This document shows positions 1-7,151 of a stretch of DNA of 14,669 nt, in pieces. This stretch comes from an uncultured Clostridia bacterium (GTDB lineage: Bacteria; Bacillota; Clostridia; Oscillospirales; Oscillospiraceae): positions 1 through 14,669 of the forward strand of contig CALBGG010000110.1 of the NCBI GenBank assembly GCA_937893605.1, in the 5' to 3' direction. The position numbers and the translations under genes were made by a program. Under the pieces are notes generated by a model. It did no database searches, was not told the DNA's origin, and saw nothing but the letters and a program-made list of their open reading frames with translations. Within the stretch, counting starts at the first letter, position 1; every line of letters starts with the position of its first letter.

Positions 1-2
1 AG

Positions 3-299
3 CTTTCCGTTACGCTTTCCGAACTGATGGACGGCGAGGATGCGGCGGAGGACAGTGTGCGGGTCTATGACGATGAGCAAATTCTCGACCTGCTGCGCCG
101 CACACAGGAGCTCGAGCGGCAGAAGGGTATCCTCTGCGGCTGTGTGCTCATCGTCCTCGGTATCGCCAGCAGCGCGCTGTCCACTGCCACCGGCGGAACA
201 GATGTGCAGGATTTCTTCTCAGGCATTCTCATGGGCCTGTCAATCGCGGAAATTCTGGCAGGTATTTTGATTGCAGGAAAACGGCTGATTGGCAAGTAA
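3..299 (+). CDS. XRE-family regulator with C-terminal membrane anchor (5' partial)
   Basis: Only the C-terminal part is present, because the frame is open to the left edge. The first visible residues, LSVTLSELMDGE, match the end of the Cro/C1-type helix-turn-helix domain of Clostridia XRE regulators, where a 'VS.DELL.GE'-like element closes the fold. A charged stretch follows, with QILDLLRRTQELERQ likely a short amphipathic or coiled segment. Two hydrophobic segments come next (roughly GILCGCVLIVLGIASSAL and FFSGILMGLSIAEILAGILI), ending in a basic tail GKRLIGK. The inferred architecture is an N-terminal DNA-binding domain with a two-pass membrane anchor, so it may repress from the membrane. 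The internal ATG at 27 is not taken as the start, since the HTH-like residues lie before it. The target and signal cannot be read from the sequence. Confidence 0.6.
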   Translation, partial: LSVTLSELMDGEDAAEDSVRVYDDEQILDLLRRTQELERQKGILCGCVLIVLGIASSALSTATGGTDVQDFFSGILMGLSIAEILAGILIAGKRLIGK

Positions 300-992
300 T
301 CGCTATAACGTTGCATTGGCTAAAATCGTTATCTTCGTTGCAGTCTCTTCTTTCGATAATTCCCGAATAAACTATCTCACGGCTTTCGCAAAAACATGGA
401 ATTTTACCGTGCCCAAATCAGCAAGACTAATAATTTCCGCTGCACCGGCGGATCAATTTCGCAGCTCTGAAATCAATGCTTGTGAAATCCGTGAAGATTT
501 TCGCCGCAGGTCGAACACGCTGCATTATCCGCTGATTTATCGAAGCGTGAAGCTTCTGCGCCGGACTGCGGCATATCCTGCCGTTCCGTATGATCTCACA
601 CAGAACGATGAATTCAACAGAGTGCTGTTATAAACAGGATACCACAGACGGAAACCTGAGTGGATTTGCGATACTGCCGATTTTTTAATTACAAATAAAC
701 CGACATCGCCAGTAAGAAAACCGATTGTACGAAAATATGAAGGTAAAAAGTTGGCGAAATCCAATCTGAGAAATGAGATCAAGTCGTACATCGTCCGTCA
801 GAGCGTGACTGTTGACCACCGCAGCAATGCCGCACGGGGGCGGATGAAAGGCTCTGTATGCCGGCTGCAAGGGAAAACCGCTGCCAAAGAATCCGTATGG
901 GTGGAAGAATCGGTCGATCGTCGGCATTCAGGAGCGGCAGAAATCCCCGTACTGGCAGAACCTATGATCGCAGAATCGACACTTGAACACTG
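300..992. other. Region without a convincing gene; possible decayed accessory DNA
   Basis: No frame here has a start, ribosome binding site and protein that I recognise. The base composition is more AT-rich and less regular than in the flanking genes. One + strand frame is open from 634 to 993 (119 codons after a TAA at 631-633) but lacks a good ATG start with a Shine-Dalgarno. Its middle, around 742-813, reads KKLAKSNLRNEIKSYIVRQ, which resembles the start of small proteins seen on Clostridia integrative elements; the rest does not continue that resemblance. The upstream frame from 289 overlaps the regulator stop region, has no ribosome binding site and looks random. I see no terminal inverted repeats, tRNA or transposase. 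It could be a remnant of a mobile element or plain intergenic DNA. Confidence 0.4.
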
Positions 993-1023
993 AAAAACGG
1001 CGCGACCTTTATGGCCACGCCGT
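993..1023 (-). terminator. Rho-independent terminator of the permease-folC-ruvX operon
   Basis: Read on the minus strand, an 11-bp stem (ACGGCGTGGCC paired with GGTCGCGCCGT, including two G-U pairs) with an ATAAA loop is followed directly by TTTTT. It lies 79 nt past the ruvX stop, with no other gene between, so it is the likely end of the leftward operon. Confidence 0.75.
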
Positions 1024-1101
1024 TCTATGCCCTACCGAAAGACCCGTAGTTCCTTACGACTGTTAAGCTTTGCTTTGAGGAGTTTTTACGCTTTCTGTTT
1101 T

Positions 1102-1509
1102 CTATAATGTTCCGAGATAGCCCTCAAGAATGAGGCTCGCCGCGACCGCGTCAACGGTCTTGCGGTGCTTTTTTTCTTTTTTGCCGTTTGCATGCAGTAT
1201 CGCGTGCGCCTCGACGCTGCTGCGGCGCTCGTCCCACATGATGACTGGGATGTCGGTCTTGCTCTCTAAGAGCACGGCAAATTCGCGGCATTTTTCCGCC
1301 CTTACGCCCTCCGTACCGTCCATGTTTTTCGGAAGTCCCAGAACAAAACGCTCGACCGAGCGCGACTTTGCCTCGCGTGCGATCTCGTCTGCCAGCGCGT
1401 CTGCGTTCCACTGATTCACGGTCCACGCTTCGCCGACGAGGATGTTCATTGCATCCGAAACCGCAAGCCCCGTGCGTGAGTCACCGTAATCTATACCCAT
1501 GATCCTCAT
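1102..1509 (-). CDS. ruvX: Putative pre-16S rRNA nuclease / Holliday junction resolvase, YqgF family
   Basis: The 135-residue product has the usual length and all hallmark motifs of the YqgF/RuvX family, an RNase H-like fold. These are MGIDYGDSRTGLAVSD near the N-terminus (acidic D7), the VLGLPKNMDGTEG strand-loop at about 56-68, MWDERRSS at 91-98 (E94), and a C-terminal KTVDAVAASLILEGYL with D120. Family members process the 5' end of 16S rRNA in E. coli, and a Holliday junction role was proposed earlier. The protein is cytoplasmic. The gene is last in the leftward operon and starts 9 nt after folC. Its Shine-Dalgarno GAGGTGAC (1513-1520) overlaps the folC stop codon, which suggests translational coupling. 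A second in-frame ATG three codons downstream is an alternative start. Confidence 0.93.
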   Translation of the reverse strand: MRIMGIDYGDSRTGLAVSDAMNILVGEAWTVNQWNADALADEIAREAKSRSVERFVLGLPKNMDGTEGVRAEKCREFAVLLESKTDIPVIMWDERRSSVEAHAILHANGKKEKKHRKTVDAVAASLILEGYLGTL

Positions 1510-1518
1510 GCCGTCACC

Positions 1519-2790
1519 TCATTTCAGCCCGAAGCATGCGCGTATCTGCCCGCAGATGTACAGCGATCCGAAAGCGCAGACCATCGCGTCCTGCTCCTGC
1601 GCGATATCGCGTGCAAGGTCAACGCCGTCCTCAACGGTATCGGCAATGCAGACCTCGCGGCAGCTGTCCCTGAAAAGCCCGCCAAGCTCCTCGGCCGGGA
1701 GTGCACGCTCGGAATCCGGCGTTACGCACACGCAGGCGTCGAACAGCGGCGCGAGCGTGTCGGCGATAGCTTTATAGTCCTTATCCTTCAGAACGCCGAC
1801 GAGCGCGACGCGCTTTTTATCGGGGAAATAGTGCTCTATGCACTCTTTCAGAGCGGCCGCACACTGCGGATTGTGCCCTCCGTCGAGCACGAACCAGGGA
1901 TCGTCCGTGTGCAGGATCTCGAACCGTGCCGGCCATGTCACGGAGTAAAGTCCGGCCTCGACGGCCTCGTCGTCGATATCCCAGCCCTGCTCGCGAAGAA
2001 CATTCACAGCCTCCAAAACCGTCGCGGCGTTGTGCAGCTGATGCTCGCCCAAAAGAGGTATCGCGTAGCTTGCGCCGTCATACGAAAATACCTGACCGTC
2101 GATTGAGTCAAATTCGACATTTATATCGTCAAAATCCGGAACATACAGCTCGGCGCTCATATCGCGGCATACCTCGCGCACGACCTCCATCGTCTCGCCG
2201 TACTGCTGATACATGACTACCGCCGAACCGTATTTGATGATCCCTGCCTTTTCATATGCTATCTCCGACAGCGTTCCGCCGAGAACGGCCGTGTGGTCAA
2301 GCCCGATGTTTGCTATGACGCAGCACTCGGGGCAGGGAATGACGTTCGTCGCGTCGTATCTTCCGCCGAGGCCGACCTCGAGAATGACGATCTCGCAGCC
2401 TGAGTCGGCAAACCAGCGCAGTGCGGCGGCGGTCATCATTTCAAACTCCGTCGGGTGATCGTCCATGGCGTCCGCATGCCGCTTTATCTCGGCGACTATT
2501 TCAGCAAGCGTGTTATCTTCTATCTGCTTGCCGTTTATCTGCATGCGCTCGTTGAAGCGGCTGAGATACGGCGAGGTGTAAAGTCCCGTTTTGAAGCCGG
2601 CTCTGCGCATGACGGATGCAAGCATTGCGCATATGCTTCCCTTGCCGTTCGTTCCGGCGACGTGGACAAATTTGAGCTCCGACTGTGGGTTGCCGAGCCG
2701 TGCGAGCAGATCTGTTATGCGCTCGAGCCCGAGGCGCGAGCTTCTCCACGATGTGCCGTTAATGTATTCAAGTGCCTGTTTGTAATCCAT
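1519..2790 (-). CDS. folC: Folylpolyglutamate synthase / dihydrofolate synthase
   Basis: This Mur-ligase-superfamily enzyme attaches glutamate to folates with ATP and, in bifunctional forms, to dihydropteroate. At 423 residues it is of normal length. The ATP P-loop HVAGTNGKGS is at about 43-52. It is followed by TSPYLSRFNERMQING (72-87), LEVGLGGRYDATN (137-149), GLDHTAVLGGTLSEIAYEKAG (163-183), and the C-terminal-domain motif LDGGHNP (302-308). The start has a GAAGGTC Shine-Dalgarno and lies 10 nt after the hydrolase stop. It is the third gene of a four-gene leftward operon. Whether it has both activities or only polyglutamylation cannot be decided by eye. The function itself is secure from the motifs. 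Confidence 0.95.
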   Translation of the reverse strand: MDYKQALEYINGTSWRSSRLGLERITDLLARLGNPQSELKFVHVAGTNGKGSICAMLASVMRRAGFKTGLYTSPYLSRFNERMQINGKQIEDNTLAEIVAEIKRHADAMDDHPTEFEMMTAAALRWFADSGCEIVILEVGLGGRYDATNVIPCPECCVIANIGLDHTAVLGGTLSEIAYEKAGIIKYGSAVVMYQQYGETMEVVREVCRDMSAELYVPDFDDINVEFDSIDGQVFSYDGASYAIPLLGEHQLHNAATVLEAVNVLREQGWDIDDEAVEAGLYSVTWPARFEILHTDDPWFVLDGGHNPQCAAALKECIEHYFPDKKRVALVGVLKDKDYKAIADTLAPLFDACVCVTPDSERALPAEELGGLFRDSCREVCIADTVEDGVDLARDIAQEQDAMVCAFGSLYICGQIRACFGLK

Positions 2791-2800
2791 ACTTAGACCT

Positions 2801-3700
2801 TCATTTAATATATTTTGCGATAAATGCGTCGAGCTTAGCGGAGTATGCCGCGCCGTTTGTGAACATCGTCTCTATATGCCGCGTGCCCTCGGTGAAAAGG
2901 AAGTCCTTTTCGGCCGGGCAGGCATCAAATGCGCGCGGTGCGTTTTCAAACGGAACGGTGGGATCGTCCTTGCCGTGGGCAAACAGCATCGGGCATTTTG
3001 AATGCGCGAGATTTCCCGTCACGTCGGTATCATCGAGACTGTAGCCTGCGATGCACTCGTTCATTTTGGCAATCAGCCCGTATGCAAGCCCAAGCTGCGA
3101 GCGAAGTATGGGACGGGCATCGACAAATCCGCTGTCCTCAACGATGAATTTGACTGTATCGGGAACGCGGTCGCTCATTTTCATGACCGTCGCTCCGCCG
3201 AGGGAAAAGCCGTGCAGAATGATTTGAATATCGCTGCCGAACTCGGATTCCAGAAAGTCCAGCCATTTCAGACAGTCGGCGCTTTCAAATACGTCATAGC
3301 CGAACCAGCTGCCTCCGGAGAGTCCGGACGCCGTGTTGTCCGGGCAGAAGATATCAAAGCCGCGGCTGTGGTAGTATTCACGCAGCATGCCGGCTGTCTC
3401 CGCATGCTCGGAGCGATAGCCGTGGACGATGAATGCTATCTGTTTGCCGAATTTTTTGCCGCTGGGGAAATAAAAGCCCTGTAAGCTCTCGCCGCGCTCG
3501 GACTGTATCGTGTAGCACAGATGCACCTTGCCGTTCAAAGCCTCCGCGTGCTCGTCGCGCCAGGCGTAGTATTCCGGGCAGTGCGTTTTCTTGTCAAGCA
3601 GTGCCTCAAGCAGCGGCGGGCGTCGGCGCGCAAAGATGTATTTATAAACATCCCACACCGCAAGCGGCGGTATCGCGGCCAGCAAATATTTTTTCTTCAT
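2801..3700 (-). CDS. Alpha/beta hydrolase (serine hydrolase, likely membrane-tethered)
   Basis: The 299-residue protein shows a full alpha/beta-hydrolase catalytic set: an oxyanion-hole HG (H93-G94 in FIVHGY), the nucleophile elbow GFSLGGA with S166, an acid at D246 in HGKDDPTVP, and the base H275 in TRHIET. A hydrophobic N-terminus (KKKYLLAAIPPLAVWDVY) followed by ARRR looks like an uncleaved signal anchor, so the enzyme may be bound to the membrane. The family includes peptidase-, esterase- and BEM46/YqkD-like proteins; the substrate cannot be deduced. Translation is closely coupled to the upstream permease: one nucleotide separates that TGA from this ATG, and only a weak GGTGA-type Shine-Dalgarno precedes it. 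A cut-down cluster of permease plus hydrolase could act on an imported substrate, but this is speculation. Confidence 0.82.
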   Translation of the reverse strand: MKKKYLLAAIPPLAVWDVYKYIFARRRPPLLEALLDKKTHCPEYYAWRDEHAEALNGKVHLCYTIQSERGESLQGFYFPSGKKFGKQIAFIVHGYRSEHAETAGMLREYYHSRGFDIFCPDNTASGLSGGSWFGYDVFESADCLKWLDFLESEFGSDIQIILHGFSLGGATVMKMSDRVPDTVKFIVEDSGFVDARPILRSQLGLAYGLIAKMNECIAGYSLDDTDVTGNLAHSKCPMLFAHGKDDPTVPFENAPRAFDACPAEKDFLFTEGTRHIETMFTNGAAYSAKLDAFIAKYIK

Positions 3701-3701
3701 G

Positions 3702-4859
3702 TCAGTTCACCGGAAGTATGGCGCCGACGCTCGAGAGCAGCGAGAAAACAATGACGAGTATCTGGAATGCCAGGGAGCCGAATTTGCCGCAGATGGGCGA
3801 AGCACCGGTGCGTTTGCGCGAGCGGTTGTAGGCGACGATTATGCCTATTCCGGTGACGATCTGAATGATGCTCGCAAAGCGCGTAAAGCCGACAAAGCTG
3901 CTGACGCCGAAAAGAGCCAGCACAAGGCAGGGCAGGGAGGCCAGAAGCCAGCAGAGGTTTTTGCTCCAGCCGGTCTGCTCGCCGACGATATCGCGCAGGT
4001 TAAGGGTGTTTGCCCAGAACGAGGTAGCAAGCGCCAAAAGCGTGAATATATAGCCCACAATGGCAACCCAGCCGCCGAGATGACGTGAAAGATCTACAAG
4101 CGCGCCGTCCTCGGAGATATCGCTGCCCGCGCCGAGCAGTGTCATGAGCGTTATAATAAAAATGAGCGCAAGGTTTATGCCAAGCCCCGTTGCTATCGCC
4201 GCACGGATGCGCTTTGCGTCGCCATTGAGACCCTTTACGACCTGCGGCGTGCTCATAACGGCCGACAGCGAGAACGAGACCATGCCGAACAGAGCCAGTG
4301 CGTTATTGAAGCCGCGCCAGCCGGAGGGCAGGGGACTCAGGTTGCGCAAAAGCGTCGCGGCGAGCAAAATGCCGACAACGCCGACCATCGAAAATACCGC
4401 AATTTTTTCGCAGATTCCCACGAGCTTCATGCCGACGAACACGACGCCCGCGCCGAGGACGTAAAATATCAGCATGCCGGCGATATCGGGCAGACCGAAC
4501 CAGTTTCTGAACACCGCCGCAGCACCCGTAAGGAAGGCACTGACGTTCACGATGACAGAAACACCTAAAAGAATAAAGGCCGTCCACGTGAAAACGGTCT
4601 TAATTTTTCCGGAGAAAAGCTCTGCGTCAAAGCATTTTACAAACTGCGCGCCGTCGTTGTTGAGGCTCAGCTCCGCTATGAGAAAATGCAGAACAAGCGC
4701 GACCGCGTAGCCTATGAGCAGAATAAGTATCGTCTCGCGGAAGCTGTTGTGCGCCGCGAGATACGGAACGGACAGTATACCCGCACCGACTCCGTGGCCG
4801 ACGATTATGCTCGCGGACTCCATGAAGGTAAGTTCGGATTCACCCTTTATCTTTGCCAT
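3702..4859 (-). CDS. Amino-acid permease-like transporter (APC/AAAP superfamily)
   Basis: This 385-residue, very hydrophobic integral membrane protein has about 11 predicted helices by inspection. The first helix carries the unwound GHGVGAGILSVPY (21-33), the substrate-site signature of the APC/LeuT-fold superfamily, most like the hydroxy/aromatic amino-acid permease branch. Helix 6 or so contains MSTPQVVKGL, another feature of that branch. The family imports amino acids by proton or sodium symport; the exact substrate is unknown. The start follows a clear GGAGGT Shine-Dalgarno 7-8 nt upstream. It is the first gene of the leftward operon, with a candidate promoter at 4893-4921, and is followed after one nucleotide by the hydrolase gene. 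Confidence 0.83.
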   Translation of the reverse strand: MAKIKGESELTFMESASIIVGHGVGAGILSVPYLAAHNSFRETILILLIGYAVALVLHFLIAELSLNNDGAQFVKCFDAELFSGKIKTVFTWTAFILLGVSVIVNVSAFLTGAAAVFRNWFGLPDIAGMLIFYVLGAGVVFVGMKLVGICEKIAVFSMVGVVGILLAATLLRNLSPLPSGWRGFNNALALFGMVSFSLSAVMSTPQVVKGLNGDAKRIRAAIATGLGINLALIFIITLMTLLGAGSDISEDGALVDLSRHLGGWVAIVGYIFTLLALATSFWANTLNLRDIVGEQTGWSKNLCWLLASLPCLVLALFGVSSFVGFTRFASIIQIVTGIGIIVAYNRSRKRTGASPICGKFGSLAFQILVIVFSLLSSVGAILPVN

Positions 4860-4892
4860 TTGCCTGACCTCCGTCAGCGATAATTTTTCACC

Positions 4893-4921
4893 ATTTTACC
4901 ACAGTGAGCCGTGTATTACAA
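4893..4921 (-). promoter_or_regulatory. Candidate sigma-A promoter of the permease operon
   Basis: On the minus strand, TTGTAA (-35, plus-strand 4916-4921) and TAAAAT (-10, 4893-4898) are separated by 17 nt. A TGG just before the -10 gives an extended -10. The inferred leader to the ATG at 4859 is only about 25 nt, so no riboswitch or attenuator fits here. It was called by eye from consensus. Confidence 0.5.
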
Positions 4922-4958
4922 TAGCAGCGTTTTGTGTTATGTAAACTTGAGGCGCAAA

Positions 4959-4989
4959 AAAATGAGCAGCCGTTTTGGCTGCTCATTTT
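4959..4989 (-). terminator. Strong intrinsic terminator (end of broken XRE gene)
   Basis: A perfect 13-bp stem, AAAATGAGCAGCC paired with GGCTGCTCATTTT, has a five-base loop. On the minus strand it runs into a seven-T tract. The TGA stop of the adjacent XRE remnant lies inside the stem, which ties this terminator to that gene. It sits about 40 nt upstream of the permease promoter and insulates the operon. Confidence 0.8.
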
Positions 4990-5075
4990 GAATATTCTCT
5001 GCCGACGAGATAGTCGAGGCTGACGTTGTACAGATCAGCAAGCTTTATGGCAAGCTCAAGAGGAAGAACTCTATA
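4983..5075 (-). pseudogene. 3' remnant of an XRE-family helix-turn-helix regulator
   Basis: The minus strand encodes about 30 residues ending in a TGA at 4983-4985. They include LADLYNVSLDYLVGRE, the last helix and exit segment of the Cro/C1 HTH domain typical of small Clostridia XRE regulators. In intact relatives this is preceded by a recognition helix and a 'YE.G.R' turn. Here only Y-R-V-L-P-L-E remains, and an in-frame TAA lies at 5076-5078. Neither other minus frame upstream resumes an HTH. The gene is therefore truncated at its 5' side near 5075, while its own terminator is intact. It is most likely non-functional. Confidence 0.7.
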
Positions 5076-5110
5076 TTAGTGAAAGCGAAGAAAACGATGC
5101 TGACAAGTAA

Positions 5111-5143
5111 AAAGCGACGGACTAATCATTAGTCCGTCGCTTT
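5111..5143 (-). terminator. Terminator downstream of the GH2 gene (bidirectional-looking)
   Basis: A 16-bp perfect inverted repeat, AAAGCGACGGACTAAT / ATTAGTCCGTCGCTTT, has a single central base, so the real loop is a few bases wider. Read leftward it ends in TTTTT and lies 23 nt past the GH2 stop, so it should end that transcript. Read rightward it ends in TTT followed by an AT-rich stretch, and it may originally have served a rightward gene whose end (ISESEENDADK then TAA at about 5107-5110) abuts it. Confidence 0.75.
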
Positions 5144-5166
5144 AATATTTAATATGAAATTTGTGC

Positions 5167-6861
5167 TCACTCCACATTTACGATCATTCGCATGACTTCC
5201 GGCGGGAGCTTCACCACTTTGCGGTCATATGTTATTAGACCGTTGACTTCTTCCTCCACATCGCTCAGCTGAGTGTACACTGCCGCGGCAAGTCCCTGCT
5301 CGTGGGCGGGCTTTATCTGCTCATTGTAGAGCATTTCGAGCGCCTTTTGCAGCTCCTTTTCGCTCTTGAGCTTTTTATAGCCGAAGTCGACGCTGCCGAA
5401 GCTGTGACCCTTGCAGCGGAAGTTATAGCCGCCGAACTCCGTGAGCATGACTGCACGGCCGAGCTTATCGGGCTTAAAATTGTATTTTTTAAAGTAAACA
5501 TGCAGGCTTTTTGTCTCGCCGATCTTCTGATCGTGCCAGCCGGAGGCGTGGTCAATGGTGCGTGTCGGGTCGATATTTGCTATCTTCTCGGCAATGCGGG
5601 CCGCGTCAAACTGCCCCCAGCCCTCGTTGAAGGGTACCCACATGGCGATGCACGGGCAGTTGTAAAGAAGCTCTATCATATCGTTGAGCTCTGTTTCGTA
5701 CTCGACCCTGCCCTCGAGATCCTCGCGTGCGAAGAGTTTGTAGTTTTTATCACTCAGATGCACGCCGGTGACAAGCGGCGTTGAGATTATGGCGGGACTA
5801 TAGCTTCCGCCGCCGTTTATCATGTCCTGCCAGACGAGCATTCCAAGCCTGTCGCAGTGATAGTACCATCGCAGAGGCTCGATCTTTATGTGCTTGCGCA
5901 GCATATTAAAGCCCATATCCTTCGCGGTCTGAATATCGAAGATGAGCGCTTCATCCGACGGAGCGGTGTACATTCCGTCCGACCAATAGCCCTGATCGAG
6001 CAGTCCGTTATGGAAATAGGGTCTGCCGTTTAAAAACAGGCGCTTTACACCCTTGGAGTCGGCCTCAACGGAGAATTTGCGCATGGCGAAGTAGCTTTCG
6101 ACCCTGTCCTCTCCGCAGATGACGGAAAAGTCATAGAGCTTGGGGCTTTCCGGCGACCAGGGCTCGAAATCCGGAACGGGGATTGTGGCCGGGAGCTGAT
6201 ACTGCTGCCCGTCGAACAGAGCATAGGCTCTGCTGTCGCCGACGGTGTCGGCGCGAACCTTGACGCAGGAATTGTCAAAATCGGGTGTTATGTGAAGGCT
6301 CCTTATGCAGTCGTGCGGTATGCACTCGGCCCAGACCGTCTGCCATATGCCGCTTTGCGGCGTGTACCATATGCCGCCGCGCTTTAATTTCTGCTTGCCG
6401 CGCGAGTGGTACGATGTGTCGCTCAGATCGCGCACGCTCAGAGATATCTCATTAACGTCCTTTGAAAGGAAGCCTGTCGCGTCAAACTCAAACGGAAGGT
6501 AGCCGCCCTTGTGACGATATGCGCGCAGACCGTTTATGTATACCGTACAGCTCTGATCGACTGCGCCGAAGTGCAGTATCACACGGTATCCGTCGGGAAA
6601 CTCGGGTTTTGTCCAGTCGCGCCTGTACCACAGATACTCGTCAGGACTAAGAATGCGCCCGACGCCTGACAGCTCACACTCGGGAGAAAAGGGGACGAGT
6701 ATCTTGCCGTCCCACTTATCCGGCTGCTTTTCGCCGGCGGCCGTGAAGGCATAGTCCCACGAACCGTTAAGGTTTATAAACGACTCGCGCCGCATCTGCG
6801 GGCGGGGGTATTCCGGTAGTACGTTGTTCCGATCGAGCTTTTCGCCCCATTGAGTAAGCAT
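5167..6861 (-). CDS. Glycoside hydrolase family 2 enzyme (beta-galactosidase/glucuronidase-like), cytoplasmic
   Basis: The 564-residue protein has the GH2 order. First is an N-terminal sugar-binding/jelly-roll domain (about 1-185: NLNGSWDYAF at 31-40, LWYRRDW at 77-83, HFGAVDQSCTVYINGL at 97-112, GIWQTVW at 171-177). A short, reduced Ig-like middle (about 186-265) follows, then the catalytic TIM barrel (about 270-564). Likely catalytic residues are the acid/base E413 in FNEGWGQFD and the nucleophile E475 in LTEFGGY. KHIKIEPLRWYYHCDRLGMLVWQD at 324-347 is also typical of the family, and is abbreviated here as KHIK..LRWYYHCD..G.LVWQD. No signal peptide is present, so it acts on imported sugars. 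At 564 residues it is shorter than LacZ. It is the only gene of its transcript, with a GGAGG Shine-Dalgarno 7 nt before ATG. The exact sugar specificity is unknown. Confidence 0.9.
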   Translation of the reverse strand: MLTQWGEKLDRNNVLPEYPRPQMRRESFINLNGSWDYAFTAAGEKQPDKWDGKILVPFSPECELSGVGRILSPDEYLWYRRDWTKPEFPDGYRVILHFGAVDQSCTVYINGLRAYRHKGGYLPFEFDATGFLSKDVNEISLSVRDLSDTSYHSRGKQKLKRGGIWYTPQSGIWQTVWAECIPHDCIRSLHITPDFDNSCVKVRADTVGDSRAYALFDGQQYQLPATIPVPDFEPWSPESPKLYDFSVICGEDRVESYFAMRKFSVEADSKGVKRLFLNGRPYFHNGLLDQGYWSDGMYTAPSDEALIFDIQTAKDMGFNMLRKHIKIEPLRWYYHCDRLGMLVWQDMINGGGSYSPAIISTPLVTGVHLSDKNYKLFAREDLEGRVEYETELNDMIELLYNCPCIAMWVPFNEGWGQFDAARIAEKIANIDPTRTIDHASGWHDQKIGETKSLHVYFKKYNFKPDKLGRAVMLTEFGGYNFRCKGHSFGSVDFGYKKLKSEKELQKALEMLYNEQIKPAHEQGLAAAVYTQLSDVEEEVNGLITYDRKVVKLPPEVMRMIVNVE

Positions 6862-6891
6862 GGCAGAACCTCCAATTAGTTAGTATATATG

Positions 6892-6915
6892 TATATAATA
6901 CAACTATATAATACA
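6892..6915. repeat. Duplicated 11-bp AT-rich motif in the GH2 promoter region
   Basis: TATATAATACA occurs at 6892-6902 and again at 6905-6915, start-to-start spacing 13 bp. One copy contains the proposed -10 of the GH2 promoter and the other overlaps its likely start site. Next to it is a near-palindromic TATATATGTATATA. This arrangement suggests an operator, but chance repetition in AT-rich DNA cannot be excluded. Confidence 0.45.
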
Positions 6916-6936
6916 GCATAAACAGGCTTTTGATAA
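6908..6936 (-). promoter_or_regulatory. Candidate promoter of the GH2 gene
   Basis: On the minus strand, TTATCA (-35, plus-strand 6931-6936) and TATTAT (-10, 6908-6913) are spaced by 17 nt, giving a leader of about 40 nt to the ATG at 6861. The -35 is weak (4 of 6), which is consistent with activation or repression control, but that is inferred. Confidence 0.4.
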
Positions 6937-7091
6937 GCCCCATTTTTAACAAAGTGCAAATGCAGGTCTAATATTGACAATTAAACCACAAGAAGCAAAG
7001 AAATGCGTTAAAATATGTGCAGTTGTTAATCATTTGTCATAATAAAGCTCCAAAAATCACAAAAATTCCACGAAAATCGAGTCATTGATTG

Positions 7092-7120
7092 TAGACACAA
7101 AACATAGTTTATGCTATATT
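7092..7120 (+). promoter_or_regulatory. Promoter of the rnf operon
   Basis: TAGACA (-35, 7092-7097) and TATATT (-10, 7115-7120) are separated by exactly 17 nt, with a TGC extended -10 element. The leader is about 25 nt and contains the rnfC Shine-Dalgarno AGAGAGGTGAT at 7138-7148. No long leader or riboswitch fold is apparent. An isolated TTGACA at 6974-6979 has no matching -10 at 16-18 nt. Confidence 0.55.
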
Positions 7121-7151
7121 TAAGATTGCATAAATTAGAGAGGTGATGTAA

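Noticed and set aside
289..633. 114-codon plus-strand frame just after the partial regulator
   Set aside because: It starts within the regulator's last codons without a ribosome binding site, and its composition looks random.
300..1100. CRISPR array, IS element or tRNA gene in the gene-poor region
   Set aside because: No regularly spaced repeats, terminal inverted repeats, transposase motif or cloverleaf was visible.
6974..6979. TTGACA upstream of the rnf operon as a second promoter
   Set aside because: No acceptable -10 lies 16-18 nt downstream; the nearest AT-rich candidate is about 28 nt away.
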